Source of the DNA: Ceratothoa steindachneri
Lineage: Eukaryota > Arthropoda > Malacostraca > Isopoda > Cymothoidae
NCBI GenBank assembly: GCA_963969495.1
Contig: OZ018330.1
Location: 52,824,348 to 52,888,347 of the forward strand
DNA length: 64,000 nt
Reading direction: 5' to 3'
Shown here: positions 63,084 to 64,000 of the stretch, piece by piece
Layout of the letters: each line of letters starts with the position of its first letter
Position numbering within the stretch: position 1 is the stretch's first letter
Program-made: the position numbers and the translations under genes
Notes under the pieces: model-generated
The model's database searches: none
Seen by the model: the letters and a program-made list of their open reading frames with translations, nothing else
What the model was told of the DNA's origin: nothing

Positions 63084-63619
63084 GCTGCAGCTCAATATCG
63101 AAAAAGCAACAGATACCACAACATCGATGGATGGTCATGAGATAAAGGAAATGGGTAAAATTACCAATAAAATTTACCTCATCTTGTCACCACACAACAA
63201 AGCATACACATATGTTCAAAAATAACACATGTGTATATCCCAAAAATGTTTTACAACCTAGATAACACGATTTACAAGGCCGCAGTGACGTATCGATAAA
63301 ATAAGGTCGAATGTGGGTCCGTTTTAATCAGTAGCCTTGTCTCGTTATTGGCAACTTAATAGAACATAAATATTTATAGAGATATAGAGCAATATAGTTT
63401 GAGAAGAAGTTTAAATATATGTCGCATGTGCAGACGTCTTAAGTATTTACTTGATTACTATTTTAATTATTATGGTGATATAGAAATTTGCCTATTTATT
63501 CTTAGGGTGAAACAAAGATATGTTTTAGTGTGAGAGTCAGAGGGAAAAATTATTTCAGCAAAATTGAAGATATAACAAAAGTTTACATATATATAATAAT
63601 TGATATTTTTTTGTTTGAC

Positions 63620-64000
63620 TAACAACAACAAGGAGTAACAACAAGGAAAGAAGGTACCCTAGGAGACCTTACGGTCCATTCAAAGAGGGTACCTTTGGAC
63701 TAGCAATTGAGCGGGCACAAGGCTGCTCAATTGTTTTGCGTCCCTAAACGGCCACTTTTCAAGACTTTGTCTAGTCTTGACTTGAACTGTTCAACCGATT
63801 CACTGTTGACAACTTCCACTGGAAGTGCATTCCACATACCGCAGATACTGTAAGTGAAAAAATTTCCACACAGATTGCGGTTGTAACGCTTCAGTTCAAG
63901 TTTGAAGCCGTGATTGCGCGTTCTGTTCTCACTCAGTGTGAACATATCCCGGTAGTCAACATTGTCGAACCCTCGAAGTATTTTGAAAACTTCGATGAGC
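63620..64000 (-). pseudogene. CR1-like LINE, 3' end, continues beyond window
   Basis: The reverse strand from the window edge reads IEVFKILRGFDNV then MFTLSENRTRNHGFKLELK, GMWNALPVEVVNSESVEQFKSRLDKV, ending in a stop at about 63727. This C-terminal domain is open throughout what is visible and could belong to an intact copy. A 100-base 3' UTR follows, and the element ends with AACAAC/TTGTTG short repeats (forward 63620-63645). It is related to the 28558-29236 fragment. Confidence 0.85.

Overview
The window reads as repeat-rich, non-genic eukaryotic DNA, most likely from an arthropod. A crustacean is my best guess, but this is inference. The support is: very long AT, AG and GT dinucleotide runs; scattered TTAGG-type (arthropod telomere-like) motifs; and a transposon set typical of crustaceans and other invertebrates (CR1-like, Jockey-like and RTE-like LINEs, a Penelope-like element, Tc1/mariner and hAT DNA transposons, Gypsy fragments). 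I see no intact cellular protein-coding gene and no functional RNA gene. Nearly every recognisable protein is a transposon relic with stops and frameshifts.

Layout. 1-4 kb: the end of a Tc1-like transposase and a reverse-strand CR1-like LINE whose RT motif has been invaded by an AT microsatellite. 5.5-8.4 kb: a 38-bp minisatellite with a ~195-bp higher-order block. 8.4-11.2 kb: two decayed mariner-like transposases. 11.2-19.1 kb: a Penelope-like element split by a full-length Jockey-like LINE (12330-17972, reverse strand) with an 11-bp target-site duplication; its ORF2 is intact and ORF1 is readable through a -1 shift. 20-23 kb: three LINE fragments. 23.9-29.2 kb: a TIR element between AT arrays, a Tc1 relic, a mariner relic and a CR1 fragment. 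31.9-34.4 kb: a complete but internally deleted hAT element with a perfect 8-bp duplication. 35-38 kb: two tandem-repeat arrays.

38.5-44.5 kb is the most interesting part. A decayed copy of an unnamed invertebrate protein family is interrupted by 4.3 kb that can be read either as a GT-AG intron or as a TIR-bearing insertion. That interval carries a ~190-bp tandem array with hairpins, TTAGG motifs and, on the reverse strand, a broken but nearly full-length Rep of the CRESS-DNA virus type (an endogenous viral element).

45-64 kb: LINE fragments; a mariner (32-bp perfect TIRs, two stops) nested in an older TIR element; a three-level 125-bp satellite; a CGATAA-rich MITE abutting a pair of long direct repeats with a Gypsy integrase fragment; a second degraded copy of the Jockey-like LINE; a tRNA-headed SINE; another Gypsy integrase relic; and the 3' end of a CR1-like LINE running off the window. 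Together the region records successive transposon insertion into older transposons rather than a set of cooperating genes.
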